This document shows positions 34,520 to 43,315 of a DNA stretch of 64,000 nucleotides, one piece after another. The position numbers and the translations under genes are program-made. Under the pieces are notes generated by a model. The model did no database searches, was not told the origin of the DNA, and saw only the letters and a list, made by a program, of their open reading frames with translations. Where the stretch lies: positions 62,001-126,000 of the forward strand of contig NZ_JAMBLR010000002.1 of the NCBI RefSeq assembly GCF_023336935.1, read 5' to 3'. The DNA comes from Phascolarctobacterium sp. ET69 (GTDB taxonomy: Bacteria > Bacillota > Negativicutes > Acidaminococcales > Acidaminococcaceae). How positions within the stretch are numbered: position 1 is the first letter of the stretch; every line of letters starts with the position of its first letter.

Positions 34520-35656
34520 TTAATTTACCCAGTCGATAAAGGTTTTAAAGTAGGCTTCTGCTTCTTTAACGGTTTCGGTAATGTCGTTGCCGTCTTTGTC
34601 GGTAATTGTGCCTTCTACCCAGCTGCCTTTAACGCCGCTTCTGAAATACGGTCCGGCATAATAGCTGAACTCTGCGCATATCGGGGCGCCGTGTTCTTTC
34701 TGAATCAGCCAGGCGTTGTAGCTTTCAAGCAGTGCTGCCAGCGGCAGGCCGTTATCAACAAGCCCGTCATATACGCTGAAATCTTTAATGTGGAACGGCC
34801 CCATTTCCCTGTACAGCGGTGCGCTGTCAATCAGCATTTGTTTTTCTTCGTCAGTCAGCGGTTCCGGGTATTCCATAACGGCGGTGTTTTCCAAAACCTG
34901 CTCTACGGTAGACATGCCGGAAAGAATTGCCTGTACGCCTTCCTGGTCAGCGGCAAAACGCAGAGCCCATGCGGCAGGTGTCATGCCGGGGCGTTTTGCC
35001 TGCAGCTGTTCAAACAGCGTTTTGGGCGGATAGGTAAGCATGCCGCCTTTAACTGGTTCCATAATGTTAACCAGTTTGCCGTGGCGGCGGATAATGTCGT
35101 AGCATTTTTTCGACTGTACCCACGCTGCGGAATAATCATAATAGTTAAAGGCAATCTGCACAAATTCAACTTCGGGATGTTCGTTCAGGATGCGTTCCAA
35201 AAATTCCGGCGCATCGTGAACGGAAAAGCCAAGGTGCTTGATTTTGCCTTCTTTTTTGTATGCCGAAAGAATTTCAAAAATATGGTACGGCGTAACGATG
35301 TTGTCATAAAAACCGCTGTTCAGATTGTGGACAAGGTAATAATCAAAATAATCTACGCCGCAGTTTTGCAGCTGCTCTGTAAAAATACGTTTAACGTCTT
35401 CTTCGCTTTTAATTGCCCAGGTTGGCAGTTTGGTGGCAAGCGTAAAGCTTTCGCGCGGGTGGCGTTCTACCAGCGCCTTGCGGGTAAATTCCTCGCTTTT
35501 GCCGTTGTGATAAACATAACTGGTATCAAAATAGGTATAGCCTTTTTGCAAAAATGCATCTACCATTTCACAGGTTTTCTCCAAATCAACATGTTCGGGG
35601 TTGTCGTCAAGCTGCGGCAGACGCATCATGCCAAAGGCAAGTTTTTTGTTCTGCAT
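34520..35656 (-). CDS. Aldo/keto reductase family oxidoreductase
   Basis: The protein has 378 residues. Asp, Tyr and Lys of the active site appear in YFDTSYVYHNGKSE and LATKLPTWA, and DYFDYYLVHNL holds the conserved His. Most long bacterial members of this type end in a 4Fe-4S domain; here the C-terminal 100 residues lack the cysteine pattern. The likely reaction is NAD(P)H-dependent carbonyl reduction of an unknown substrate. GGAGGG precedes ATG 35656. Confidence 0.9.
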   Translation of the reverse strand: MQNKKLAFGMMRLPQLDDNPEHVDLEKTCEMVDAFLQKGYTYFDTSYVYHNGKSEEFTRKALVERHPRESFTLATKLPTWAIKSEEDVKRIFTEQLQNCGVDYFDYYLVHNLNSGFYDNIVTPYHIFEILSAYKKEGKIKHLGFSVHDAPEFLERILNEHPEVEFVQIAFNYYDYSAAWVQSKKCYDIIRRHGKLVNIMEPVKGGMLTYPPKTLFEQLQAKRPGMTPAAWALRFAADQEGVQAILSGMSTVEQVLENTAVMEYPEPLTDEEKQMLIDSAPLYREMGPFHIKDFSVYDGLVDNGLPLAALLESYNAWLIQKEHGAPICAEFSYYAGPYFRSGVKGSWVEGTITDKDGNDITETVKEAEAYFKTFIDWVN

Positions 35657-35750
35657 ATAAATCCCTCCTTGTTAATTTTTATCATATCGTTGGAGTTAAG
35701 ACTGCGTCAATAAGTTTTTATGGTTTACAGTAGCCTTAAAATGGCAATAA

Positions 35751-35779
35751 AAAACGTCAGCCGCATAATACGGCTGACG
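35751..35779 (-). terminator. Intrinsic terminator
   Basis: On the minus strand CGTCAGCCG-N7-CGGCTGACG is followed by a T-rich run, 7 bases after the nitroreductase stop. Confidence 0.85.
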
Positions 35780-35785
35780 GTATTT

Positions 35786-36370
35786 TCAGCTGCGCCATTC
35801 AACAATGTCATCAAAATTTTTGCGCGGACGCGGGGCAGGTTCTTCATCAGCGTAGCCCAGTGCAAAAGCTGCGGCAAGCTCGCCGACCAACCATGTGCAC
35901 AGCTCCTGTTGCGCAAAATAGGTGTCGCAAATCCACAGGCTGCCAAGCCCTGCTTCCACCGCCGCCAGCGACATGTTTTCCACGGCTGCGCCTATTGATT
36001 GTGTGTTGCATATTTCAAACACACGGTTTTCTGCATTCTGCGGTGTCAGTAAATCAAGCCCCAGCGGATTGACTACAAAAATAATTATGGGTGCCTGCCG
36101 CATAATGGCAAGCGTGTTCCACGCACCGGCTATATACTGCGCGCTTTCGGGCAAAAACGGCTGCTGCGCTTCACGGTGCAGGCCCTGTTCCATTGCGGCC
36201 AGCGCTTCTTCTTTTGCTTTGCCGGTTGTTACCACAAAATGCCACGGCTGCCTGTTTTTGGAGGACGGGGCAAGTGCGCCTGCTTTTATAATTTCTTCAA
36301 TTATATGGCGCGGTACCGGCGTGTTTTTAAATTTGCGTATGCTGCGCCTTGCGGCGATTGCGTCAAGCAT
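35786..36370 (-). CDS. Nitroreductase family protein
   Basis: The protein has 194 residues. MLDAIAARRSIRKFKNTPV and APSSKNRQPWHFVV are the FMN-binding hallmarks, and LGSLWICDTYF lies where the family's second flavin-contact segment falls. It uses NAD(P)H to reduce nitro compounds or quinones, or acts on another substrate. Its start overlaps the stop of the pyroglutamyl peptidase gene by 8 bases, so the three genes from 38178 down to 35786 form an operon. Confidence 0.9.
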   Translation of the reverse strand: MLDAIAARRSIRKFKNTPVPRHIIEEIIKAGALAPSSKNRQPWHFVVTTGKAKEEALAAMEQGLHREAQQPFLPESAQYIAGAWNTLAIMRQAPIIIFVVNPLGLDLLTPQNAENRVFEICNTQSIGAAVENMSLAAVEAGLGSLWICDTYFAQQELCTWLVGELAAAFALGYADEEPAPRPRKNFDDIVEWRS

Positions 36371-36983
36371 GCTCTTCCTCCGTCAGTATTTCCGACAGAT
36401 TTTCAATAATCTGCCGCAGGGTTTTTACGGTTTCTTCAAGCGGCAGGGCTTTGCTTTCGTCCCATACCATCTGCGGGAGCAGCGGCACATGTGCAAAGCC
36501 GGTTTTTACTGGCGTGCCGTTAAAGTGGTGCAATGCGGTGTAAAAAATGTCGTTGCACACATAACCGCCGGTGCAGTAGCCAAGGTGAACCGGGCAGCCC
36601 TGCTTTTGCAGGCGTTTTACAAGGGTGTGCGTTGGTATGGTTGCAAAATACGCTGCCGGTGCGCCCGGCACAACGGGTTCGCCCCAGGGTGCTGCGCCTT
36701 TGTTGTCCTCTAAAAGCGCGTCGCGCAGGTTTACGGCAACAGCGTCAAGGTGCAGGCGTGTGCTGCCGCTGTCCATGCCCGTCATTAAAATAACGTCGTG
36801 TTTAAGGCGCTCAGCTTCTTCAAGCAGCAGCCGCCCGGCCGTGCCGTAAATATTAGGCAGCAGCATTTTATGCACGCTGAAGCTGCCGATTACTTCCGGC
36901 AGGGCCTTAACTGCTTCCCACGAGGGGTTAATGTTATAATGTGCAAAAGGGTCAAAACCTGTCAGTAAAAGTTTTTTCATCAT
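36363..36983 (-). CDS. Pyroglutamyl-peptidase I family protein
   Basis: The protein has 206 residues. TGFDPFAHYNINPSWEA is the N-terminal signature of C15 peptidases, with a Glu in MTGMDSGSTRLHLD-type context, Cys in LGYCTGGYVCND and His in FAHVPLLPQ. Classical Pcp has SAGTYVCN at the cysteine; here it is CTGGYVCN, close enough to expect activity. It removes N-terminal pyroglutamate from peptides. ATG 36983 is chosen because it gives MMKKLLLTGFDPF. Confidence 0.83.
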   Translation of the reverse strand: MMKKLLLTGFDPFAHYNINPSWEAVKALPEVIGSFSVHKMLLPNIYGTAGRLLLEEAERLKHDVILMTGMDSGSTRLHLDAVAVNLRDALLEDNKGAAPWGEPVVPGAPAAYFATIPTHTLVKRLQKQGCPVHLGYCTGGYVCNDIFYTALHHFNGTPVKTGFAHVPLLPQMVWDESKALPLEETVKTLRQIIENLSEILTEEEHA

Positions 36984-36996
36984 ATTCCGGCAGGCT

Positions 36997-38178
36997 TTAT
37001 TTGGCCATCTGGTAAATCTTTTCCATGTCGTCAATGTTCAGTGCTTTAAAGCCGCCGATAGTGCGCGTGTTGTTAAAGCTGCATTTATAGGCCAGTTCTT
37101 TAATCTGTCCGTCGGTAAGATGAATATCCATATCGCTGATTCTCGTCGGCATGCCAATGCTCTTAAAAAATGCTTCCATAGCTTCAATGCCTTCAAGGGC
37201 AATTTTTTCTTCCGCACCGGCTGTATAGGGGATGCCGAAAACATTAACGGCAAGCTGCGCAAAGCGTGCGGGGTTAACCGGCATTACATAACGCGCCCAG
37301 CTGCCCCAAACTGCTGCAAGGCCTGCGCCGTGGGCGATATCAAACATGCCGCCGAGTTCGTGCTCCAGCTGATGGCAGGCCCAGTCGCCTAAAGTGCGGT
37401 CGCCGGTAATATCGTTATGGGAAAGAGTGCCGCTCCACATAATTTCGGAGCGTGCGTCATAGTCATCAGGCTTTTTAAGGGCGGTTTTTACGTTGCGCAT
37501 TACGTTTTTAATCAGTGTTTCGGCAATGCCGTCCGTTAAATTAAGCTGTTTAACATTTGGTTTGGTAAAAAAGCGTTCCAGGCTGTGCACAATAATATCC
37601 GTGCAGCCGCTTGCCGTTTGGTAAGCGGGCAGGGTATAGGTAAGCTCCGGGTTCATAACGGCAAATTTGCAGTAAGCGTAAGGAGAATAAGCGCCGCGCT
37701 TTAACCAGCCGTTTTCATTGGTGATAATGCTGGCGTTGCTCATTTCGCTGCCTGCGGCGGCAATGGTCAGCACTGTGCCGATAGGCATGCAGGCCTGCGG
37801 TGCTTTGCCGGTGTAGTAGTCCCATACGTCGCCTTCGTTGGTAAGGCCGTAGCCGATAGCTTTGGCGCTGTCGATAACGCTGCCGCCGCCTACTGCCAGT
37901 ATAAAATCTATTTTTTCTTTGCGGCCGAGCTCAATGCCTTCATAAACTTTGCTGAGGCGTGGGTTCGGCACAACGCCGCCCAATTCTGTATAGCTGATGC
38001 CTTCCGCCTGAAGCGAAGCGCAGATTCTGTCAATCAGGCCGGAGTTTTTGGCGCTGTGCCCGCCGTAGTGAATGAGTACCTTTGTTGCTCCGGCTTCTTT
38101 GCACAGTGCGCCGGTGCGTGCTTCGGTTCCGCGCCCGAAAATTACTTTGGTCGGTGCTAAATATTGAAAGAATTCCAT
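36997..38178 (-). CDS. Iron-containing alcohol dehydrogenase (butanol dehydrogenase type)
   Basis: The protein has 393 residues. The NAD(P) loop is GGGSVIDSAKAIG near residue 97, and the metal site uses Asp in SGCTDIIVHSLE and the histidines in DWACHQLEHELGG and IAHGAGLAAVWG. It reduces aldehydes to alcohols in fermentation, most like the BdhA/YqhD group. GGAGC precedes ATG 38178. Confidence 0.93.
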   Translation of the reverse strand: MEFFQYLAPTKVIFGRGTEARTGALCKEAGATKVLIHYGGHSAKNSGLIDRICASLQAEGISYTELGGVVPNPRLSKVYEGIELGRKEKIDFILAVGGGSVIDSAKAIGYGLTNEGDVWDYYTGKAPQACMPIGTVLTIAAAGSEMSNASIITNENGWLKRGAYSPYAYCKFAVMNPELTYTLPAYQTASGCTDIIVHSLERFFTKPNVKQLNLTDGIAETLIKNVMRNVKTALKKPDDYDARSEIMWSGTLSHNDITGDRTLGDWACHQLEHELGGMFDIAHGAGLAAVWGSWARYVMPVNPARFAQLAVNVFGIPYTAGAEEKIALEGIEAMEAFFKSIGMPTRISDMDIHLTDGQIKELAYKCSFNNTRTIGGFKALNIDDMEKIYQMAK

Positions 38179-38330
38179 ATGGTTCAGCTCCTTTATAAAA
38201 CTTATATATTAATGGTACGCCAAAAGAAAGCTGATGTAAATATGAAGAAAAAAGTTTTACATCGGGCAGGCGTTTATAAAAAAACGGCGAAGATAATTAT
38301 ATTGTAAAATTTTTAACAGGAGGTTTTACT

Positions 38331-38762
38331 ATGCAGGGTAAAAAATATATAGCGGCTGCTCTGGTATGCGGCTTTATACTTGGCAGCAGCACTGCTCCGG
38401 CACAGGCCGGAATTTTGGGCACTGTTTTAAAAGGCGGCGCCATCGGCGTGCTTGTAAGCCAGTTTGATGACCAGCTTAACAGCGCCATTAACACTTTAAC
38501 CGGCAAATATGCCGTAAGCAGTGATTACGCAACCAAGGTTGTGCCGGTAATTACCGTTGGCGACGGCAGCTATGCAGGTGCGGCGCAGGTAAGCGGCCCG
38601 CATGCGCAGGTAGAAAAATGCAAGGCTGCGCTTTTGATAGAAGCATCATTTTTCGGCAGTTTCCGCGCCAAAGCGCTGATACCGATTGACAAAGTTGATA
38701 TTACCGATGTTAACCGTGTACAGGGTGTAGGCGTATCGGCACAGATTGATGTAAAACTTTAA
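38331..38762 (+). CDS. Small secreted protein of unknown function
   Basis: The protein has 143 residues. A signal peptide (MQGKKYIAAALVCGFILGSS, cleavage after TAPAQA) is followed by a glycine-rich hydrophobic stretch (GILGTVLKGGAIGVLVSQF) and a mixed domain with KVVPVITVGDGSYAGAAQV. I do not recognise the family. AGGAGG precedes ATG 38331. Its stop overlaps the next start by 1 base, so it is cotranslated with the UDG-family gene. Confidence 0.78.
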   Translation: MQGKKYIAAALVCGFILGSSTAPAQAGILGTVLKGGAIGVLVSQFDDQLNSAINTLTGKYAVSSDYATKVVPVITVGDGSYAGAAQVSGPHAQVEKCKAALLIEASFFGSFRAKALIPIDKVDITDVNRVQGVGVSAQIDVKL

Positions 38763-39478
38763 TGGCGGTAACAGTTGTGACGGCAGAAGAATTTATTGAA
38801 AAACTACAACAATACAGCAGCCCGCAGGTTTTTAACCCGTGGGCAGATTACGACACTGAATGTGACATTGGCCCGCAGGCGCCTGTAATACGTGCGGCGA
38901 ACTTTCTGCGCTATTTAAAGCTGCGCCAAAATGCTCATTTTCTGTTCATTGCCGAAGGGCTCGGCTACCAGGGCGGGCATTTCAGCGGCATGGCCATGAC
39001 CAGTGAGCGCATTTTACTCGGAAATCATCCGGATGTTGAGCCGCAGGCAGTTTTGGGTGAGTGGGATTACAGGCGCACCAGCAATCCGGACAGCCCGCGC
39101 CTGAACCGCACGCAAAAACTGTACGGCTTTAACGAACCTACGGCGACGGTTATGTGGAACGCCATTGCGCGCCACGGGTTATCTCCTTATGATACGGTTT
39201 TGTGGAACATTTTTCCGTTCCATCCGTATAAAGGCAGCAATATTTTAAGCAACCGTACGCCGACAGGCGAGGAGCTGGATGTTGGCATTGAGTACGCGTG
39301 GCTTTTAATGCAGCTTATTCCCGGCATGACGGTTGTGGCAATCGGGCGCAAATCGCAGCAGACGCTCGGCAAATACGGTGTTGCCTGCGAGTGTGTGCCG
39401 CATCCTTCCATGGGCGGCGCCAACGCTTTTAAAAAAGCGGTGGCAGAGCTTTTTGCCGCACAGGGCGGTGAAAAATAA
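38762..39478 (+). CDS. Uracil-DNA glycosylase superfamily protein
   Basis: The protein has 238 residues. FLFIAEGLGYQGGHFSGMAMTSE resembles motif 1 of the superfamily, VLWNIFPFHPY lies in the middle and the late PHPSMGGAN is the HPS motif that grips the base. It may excise uracil or another damaged base from DNA. Its start and stop each overlap a neighbour by 1 base, an unusually tight coupling with a secreted protein and an exporter that have no obvious repair role. Confidence 0.85.
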   Translation: MAVTVVTAEEFIEKLQQYSSPQVFNPWADYDTECDIGPQAPVIRAANFLRYLKLRQNAHFLFIAEGLGYQGGHFSGMAMTSERILLGNHPDVEPQAVLGEWDYRRTSNPDSPRLNRTQKLYGFNEPTATVMWNAIARHGLSPYDTVLWNIFPFHPYKGSNILSNRTPTGEELDVGIEYAWLLMQLIPGMTVVAIGRKSQQTLGKYGVACECVPHPSMGGANAFKKAVAELFAAQGGEK

Positions 39479-40263
39479 TGGCTAAAACAGATTTTACACG
39501 TGACCAGACAATCAATATAGCTGTAAAAATGGGCAAAATTCTGCTGAAAAGCGGCGCGGAAACCTACCGTGTGGAAGATACCATTTCGCGCTGCTGCCTG
39601 GCGCACGGCTATGAGGTTGACCCTTTTGTAACGCCCACCGTTATAATTTTGGGCAACGAAGATACCGACAGCTTTATCCGCGTAAGCAGAATTGGCTACC
39701 GCAGCACCAATTTAAGTCTTATCAGCGAAATGAACAGCATGTCCTACAATTTTGCCAAGTGGGATATGGGCTACGAAGATACCTGCAAATGGCTGGACAA
39801 AAAATGGCGGCAGCCCGCGCCTTACGGTAAATGGATGGTCTGCCTTGCCTCCGGCATTGGTTCGGCAGCCTTTGCGGCGATGCTGGGCGGCAACAGCCAT
39901 GACTTTATTGCGGCCTTTATTACGGGCGGCGCTGCCATGGTTGCCTTAAAGCAGATTGCAGGCTACCACCCCAGCGCTTTTTGGGAAAATGCCGTGGCCG
40001 GTGTTGTCATTGCAACCGTTGCGCTTATCTGCTGCGCCATGAGCGTGCAGTGCACAATGGAAAAAATTATTGTAGGCGCGCTGATGCCCTTTGTGCCCGG
40101 CGTGGCTTTCTGCAACGGCCTGCGCGATTATATGGCAGGTAATTTAATGAGCGGCAATTCGCGCATTGCGGAAGCGCTGCTGTTTGCTTCGTCCATTGCC
40201 ATCGGCATTGCGTTTGTGCTGCGTGCCTGGTTTATCTGGGGGTGGGATTTATGGAAATTATAA
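39478..40263 (+). CDS. Threonine/serine exporter, large ThrE-like part (DUF1212)
   Basis: The protein has 261 residues. The N-terminal soluble half (KSGAETYRVEDTISRCC) and the following five helices (LASGIGSAAFAAMLGG onwards) match the ThrE N-terminal domain. In ThrE of actinobacteria both parts are fused; here they are split in two genes. The pair exports threonine or serine. GGCGGTG lies before ATG 39478. Confidence 0.9.
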   Translation: MAKTDFTRDQTINIAVKMGKILLKSGAETYRVEDTISRCCLAHGYEVDPFVTPTVIILGNEDTDSFIRVSRIGYRSTNLSLISEMNSMSYNFAKWDMGYEDTCKWLDKKWRQPAPYGKWMVCLASGIGSAAFAAMLGGNSHDFIAAFITGGAAMVALKQIAGYHPSAFWENAVAGVVIATVALICCAMSVQCTMEKIIVGALMPFVPGVAFCNGLRDYMAGNLMSGNSRIAEALLFASSIAIGIAFVLRAWFIWGWDLWKL

Positions 40264-40742
40264 CCGCCTTCGGGTTTGCCTGCATTGCTACTATGGCGTT
40301 TGCGGTGCTGTTTCAGGCGCCGAAAAAGATTGTGTTTATCGACGGCGTTATCGGCGCTATCGGCTGGGTGGTTTTTATATACCTGCGGCATGAGCTTGGC
40401 TATACGTCATTTGTTTCCAACTTTTGCGCCACTATTTCGCTGGCATTGGCTAGTGAGCTCAGTTCCCGCATTTTCAAGCAGCCGGTAACGGTGTTTGTTA
40501 TACCGGGCATAGTGCCTCTGGTACCGGGGCTGGGCATTTATCAGGGCATGTTTGCCATTATTAATAATGAATATAACAACGGAACTTCCATTTTGCTTAC
40601 GGCAATGACGGACTCCGTTGCCATTGCCATCGGCGTAATGCTGGTTTCAAGTTTGTTCCGTGTGCTGAAGGTGCGCCGCTTTATGCTGCAGTACCGGCGT
40701 TCCAAACGGCAGATGGAGTTAAAAGTTAAAGGCAGAAAATAA
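40251..40742 (+). CDS. Threonine/serine exporter, small part (DUF3815)
   Basis: The protein has 163 residues, five membrane segments, and the family motif VFVIPGIVPLVPGLGIYQGM. It completes the split ThrE exporter. ATG 40251 follows GGGGGTGGG and lies 13 bases inside the upstream gene, so the two subunits are translated together. Confidence 0.9.
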   Translation: MEIITAFGFACIATMAFAVLFQAPKKIVFIDGVIGAIGWVVFIYLRHELGYTSFVSNFCATISLALASELSSRIFKQPVTVFVIPGIVPLVPGLGIYQGMFAIINNEYNNGTSILLTAMTDSVAIAIGVMLVSSLFRVLKVRRFMLQYRRSKRQMELKVKGRK

Positions 40743-40745
40743 ATA

Positions 40746-40790
40746 AACAGCACACGGAAAGCATTGTAAAAGCTGCTTTGGTGTGCTGTT
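40746..40790. terminator. Intrinsic terminator
   Basis: AACAGCACAC pairs with GTGTGCTGTT, between the exporter operon and the convergent toxin gene. Confidence 0.8.
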
Positions 40791-40801
40791 ATTGTTATAA
40801 G

Positions 40802-41107
40802 TTAAAAAATATCGGGATATTCCGTAGGCAGGTGGGCAATATGGTAAATATAAATAATGTGCTCCACCTTTTTACAGATACAGATATAGTTCTGGCTTTT
40901 TAAAATTTTAAAATTCCTGCTTTTCAGCGGCTCGTATTTAATGCTGTCGGCCGCCGGATAAAAGAGCTTCAGTTCTTTTAAATCGCGCAGTATTTTGCCG
41001 GTTATTCTGTCTGCTTCGTCCGGCGTAATGTTGCGCCGCCAGTAAGCGCCGATATTTTTCAGGTCGTCAACCGCGCGCGGCAGAAGCCTTATTGACGCTT
41101 CAACCAT
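40802..41107 (-). CDS. ParE/RelE superfamily toxin
   Basis: The protein has 101 residues. LLPRAVDDLKNIGAYWRRN at the start and YICICKKVEHIIYIYHIAHL near the end fit the ParE/RelE barrel. Family members poison gyrase or cut mRNA on the ribosome; this one looks more like ParE. It overlaps the antitoxin gene upstream by 8 bases, the standard order with the antitoxin first. Confidence 0.85.
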   Translation of the reverse strand: MVEASIRLLPRAVDDLKNIGAYWRRNITPDEADRITGKILRDLKELKLFYPAADSIKYEPLKSRNFKILKSQNYICICKKVEHIIYIYHIAHLPTEYPDIF

Positions 41108-41369
41108 GGCTTTTCTGCTTCAGGCTTGCTTCAAATTCTTCCAGAGCGCAAGCGGCTGCTCCGTTTAATCTTGTGTTTTCGCTTTCCAAAACTACATTGC
41201 TGAGTTTTAATACTAAGTCGCGCAGTTCAAACGCCCGGGCGCACATCACCACTAAATCCTTTTCCCCATTTTTGGTAATGTAAATTGCATCGCCTGTTCT
41301 GCGTGCCAGTTCGGCAATTTGGTTGTAATCGGTACGCAGGCGTGTAGACGGCTTAATATAAACCATCAT
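41100..41369 (-). CDS. Phd/YefM family antitoxin
   Basis: The protein has 89 residues. MMVYIKPSTRLRTDYNQIAELAR is the Phd/YefM DNA-binding N-terminus; the C-terminal half would wrap the toxin. ATG 41369 follows GGAGGAAT. The pair may stabilise the chromosome segment next to the integrated element, though it lies outside the tRNA junction. Confidence 0.85.
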   Translation of the reverse strand: MMVYIKPSTRLRTDYNQIAELARRTGDAIYITKNGEKDLVVMCARAFELRDLVLKLSNVVLESENTRLNGAAACALEEFEASLKQKSHG

Positions 41370-41508
41370 ATTCCTCCTATCATCAAATTTTACCGCCTTT
41401 AAAAGTGACGGCAAGACGAGATTTTACCATAATCTTTAAACTTTGTAAAGATAGGGAATAAAATTTTTGAACAGGCGGCAGCAGGGAGGCTGGCCGGGTT
41501 TTAGAATA

Positions 41509-41537
41509 TTGCCAAGCCGGAAAGGCTGTGATATAAT
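41509..41537 (+). promoter_or_regulatory. Promoter of the interrupted tRNA-Gly gene
   Basis: TTGCCA, a 17-base spacer and TATAAT (41532-41537) lie 20 bases before the tRNA 5' end. Confidence 0.75.
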
Positions 41538-41557
41538 TATTAATACAATTTACACAT

Positions 41558-41599
41558 GCGGGTGTAGTTCAGTGGTAGAACAATAGCTTCCCAAGCTAT
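41558..41599 (+). tRNA. tRNA-Gly(CCC) 5' half, interrupted by the integrated element
   Basis: The acceptor 5' strand (GCGGGTG), the D arm (GTTC/GAAC around AGTGGTA) and the anticodon arm (ATAGC-TTCCCAA-GCTAT, anticodon CCC at 41590-41592) are perfect. The variable region, T arm and the CACCCGC acceptor strand do not follow; instead unrelated sequence and a terminator do. The break marks the left attachment junction of the element whose integrase lies at 41791. A complete gene may be restored at the far end, outside the window. Confidence 0.8.
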
Positions 41600-41640
41600 G
41601 TGCTAAGAATTTTTACATATCTCGCAACCCCAGTATTTAT

Positions 41641-41674
41641 GCCTGTTTCGGGACTTGCCGAAACAGGCTTTTTT
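41641..41674 (+). terminator. Strong intrinsic terminator next to the attachment junction
   Basis: GCCTGTTTCGG pairs with CCGAAACAGGC and is followed by six T. It ends transcription from the tRNA promoter. Confidence 0.88.
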
Positions 41675-41678
41675 AATA

Positions 41679-41702
41679 CAGGTGCTTATTCAGGTGCTTA
41701 TT
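41679..41702. repeat. Tandem 12-base direct repeat near the integrase
   Basis: CAGGTGCTTATT occurs twice head to tail between the junction and the integrase stop. It may be an arm-type binding site for the recombinase. Confidence 0.5.
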
Positions 41703-41790
41703 TGTACGCAAATCATCATCAGGCATCTGAAATGATTAAAAATTATCTCAAATAATTATTAAAGTAAAGAAATTATAGCCAGTGCTAAAT

Positions 41791-43041
41791 TTAGCACTGG
41801 CTATTAATTTCATCATTTGCAGTAATGGTCTCATCAATTAAATTATCCATTTCTTTAGCGGCACCTTTTTTTGCGACCGTTATTGGGTGTAAATATCTTG
41901 ACGTTGTTTTCAAATCGCTGTGACCCATATTATCTTTTACCGTGCCAAGGTCAACGCCCCTTGCTAATGAATAAGTTGCCCCCATATGCCTCCAGCCATG
42001 TACGGTCATATGGTTAAAGTTGTTTCTGGCAATGAAATCCTGCAACCAATTATAAAATGATGACAAGTCTAAAATTTTCACGTTTTCACCAGATTTTATG
42101 CCTCGTGTTCTGACAAAAATCCAGTTTTGCGGATTCTTGAGATTCCTGCTCTTTAAATGTGCTTCCTGATTTTCTTTATGTTTGAGAAATAGTTCCTTTA
42201 TTCGTGCACCAAAAGCCAATTCCCGTTTTGAAGATTTCGTTTTTGGGTCTTTGGTATTTATTCCCTGTCCCGGCACATAGTAACTGCTTTCTTCAATTTT
42301 AAAAACGCTTTGCTCAAAATCGACTCTGTCCCATGTCAATGCGTACATTTCTCCGCGCCTGCAAACATCCTGAAACGCCAAAAACAACAGCAACTTTTGC
42401 TTCACGTTGGTTGGCGTATCTTTTAATTCCCGCACAGCCTGCATAAAGCGTTTAAATTCATCATACTGATAAAACGGAGTCTTACTCTCAGCTGGCTTGG
42501 GACGCTGATAAACCGGTATTTCTTCACATGGATTCTTATCAACCAGCCCCCATTCAATACAGCGGTTATAAATTGAGCGCAGCAGTTTATATACGGAATG
42601 TACCGTTGTTTCAGATAGTTTTTTGGTCGGGTCACGCATTTTAGGACGATTGCGCAGTTCGGCAATAAGCCATAAAACATCATCTGCTTTAATAGCGTCT
42701 GCCTGGCGTTTACCTATATACGGCAGGATATTGTTTTTGATATTGATTTTATCGCTTTGTGCTGTTGTCGGGCTTAACGTGCTGCCATATTTTTCCGTCC
42801 ATACATCAATCAAATCAGTGACTGTCATCTTTGTGCGTACAGCAGGTCTAACATTTTGTCTCTGCTTCTTTTGCATTTCAGCCTGTACCTGAGCGTAAAA
42901 TACTGCAAGTTTTTTGTTAACAGCGGCTTTTGTTCGCGCTTCAACTGTTTTACAACGGCGGACTTGCGGACCATTCTTGTAACCGCATGATACTACTAAT
43001 TTATACTTATTATTACCGAGTTCAACTATACTTCCAGGCAT
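41791..43041 (-). CDS. Tyrosine recombinase (site-specific integrase)
   Basis: The protein has 416 residues. An N-terminal arm-binding domain and a SAM-like core-binding domain (about 70-165) precede the catalytic domain with Arg in CRRGEMYALTW (about 228), Lys in TKSSKRE, HGWRH (348-352), MGH (His374) and Tyr383 in TTSRYLHP. All catalytic residues are present. It resembles Tn916-type and tRNA-targeting phage integrases and explains the tRNA-Gly junction 190 bases downstream of its stop. AGGAGAAAGC precedes ATG 43041. Confidence 0.94.
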   Translation of the reverse strand: MPGSIVELGNNKYKLVVSCGYKNGPQVRRCKTVEARTKAAVNKKLAVFYAQVQAEMQKKQRQNVRPAVRTKMTVTDLIDVWTEKYGSTLSPTTAQSDKINIKNNILPYIGKRQADAIKADDVLWLIAELRNRPKMRDPTKKLSETTVHSVYKLLRSIYNRCIEWGLVDKNPCEEIPVYQRPKPAESKTPFYQYDEFKRFMQAVRELKDTPTNVKQKLLLFLAFQDVCRRGEMYALTWDRVDFEQSVFKIEESSYYVPGQGINTKDPKTKSSKRELAFGARIKELFLKHKENQEAHLKSRNLKNPQNWIFVRTRGIKSGENVKILDLSSFYNWLQDFIARNNFNHMTVHGWRHMGATYSLARGVDLGTVKDNMGHSDLKTTSRYLHPITVAKKGAAKEMDNLIDETITANDEINSQC

Positions 43042-43108
43042 ATTGCTTTCTCCTATCGATATTAAATAATAAAGCGCCGGTTTTACCCCGGCGCTTTATC
43101 ATTTTTTA

Positions 43109-43315
43109 TTAAATCATCTTGGCGAAAGCCGGGCGATTAAAATTTCTTTCCCGCCAAGCTATCAGTGCTTTTCGGCTAAATACATATTTCCTGCCAATCT
43201 TCTTGGCCGGTATCTTTCCACTTCGTACATATTGAAGCAGGGTTGAATACTTTATCATGCCCTCAAAAATTTCTTTGAGAACCATTTTGCTTGTCATTAA
43301 GTCATTATTTAACAT
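43109..43315 (-). CDS. Excisionase-like helix-turn-helix protein
   Basis: The protein has 68 residues. KYSTLLQYVRSGKIPAKKIGRKYVFSRKALIAW is the MerR-like winged helix seen in excisionases and DNA-binding domain proteins of mobile elements. GGAGGTGAT is placed well for ATG 43315. Directly upstream of the integrase, it probably controls recombination direction. Confidence 0.82.
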   Translation of the reverse strand: MLNNDLMTSKMVLKEIFEGMIKYSTLLQYVRSGKIPAKKIGRKYVFSRKALIAWRERNFNRPAFAKMI

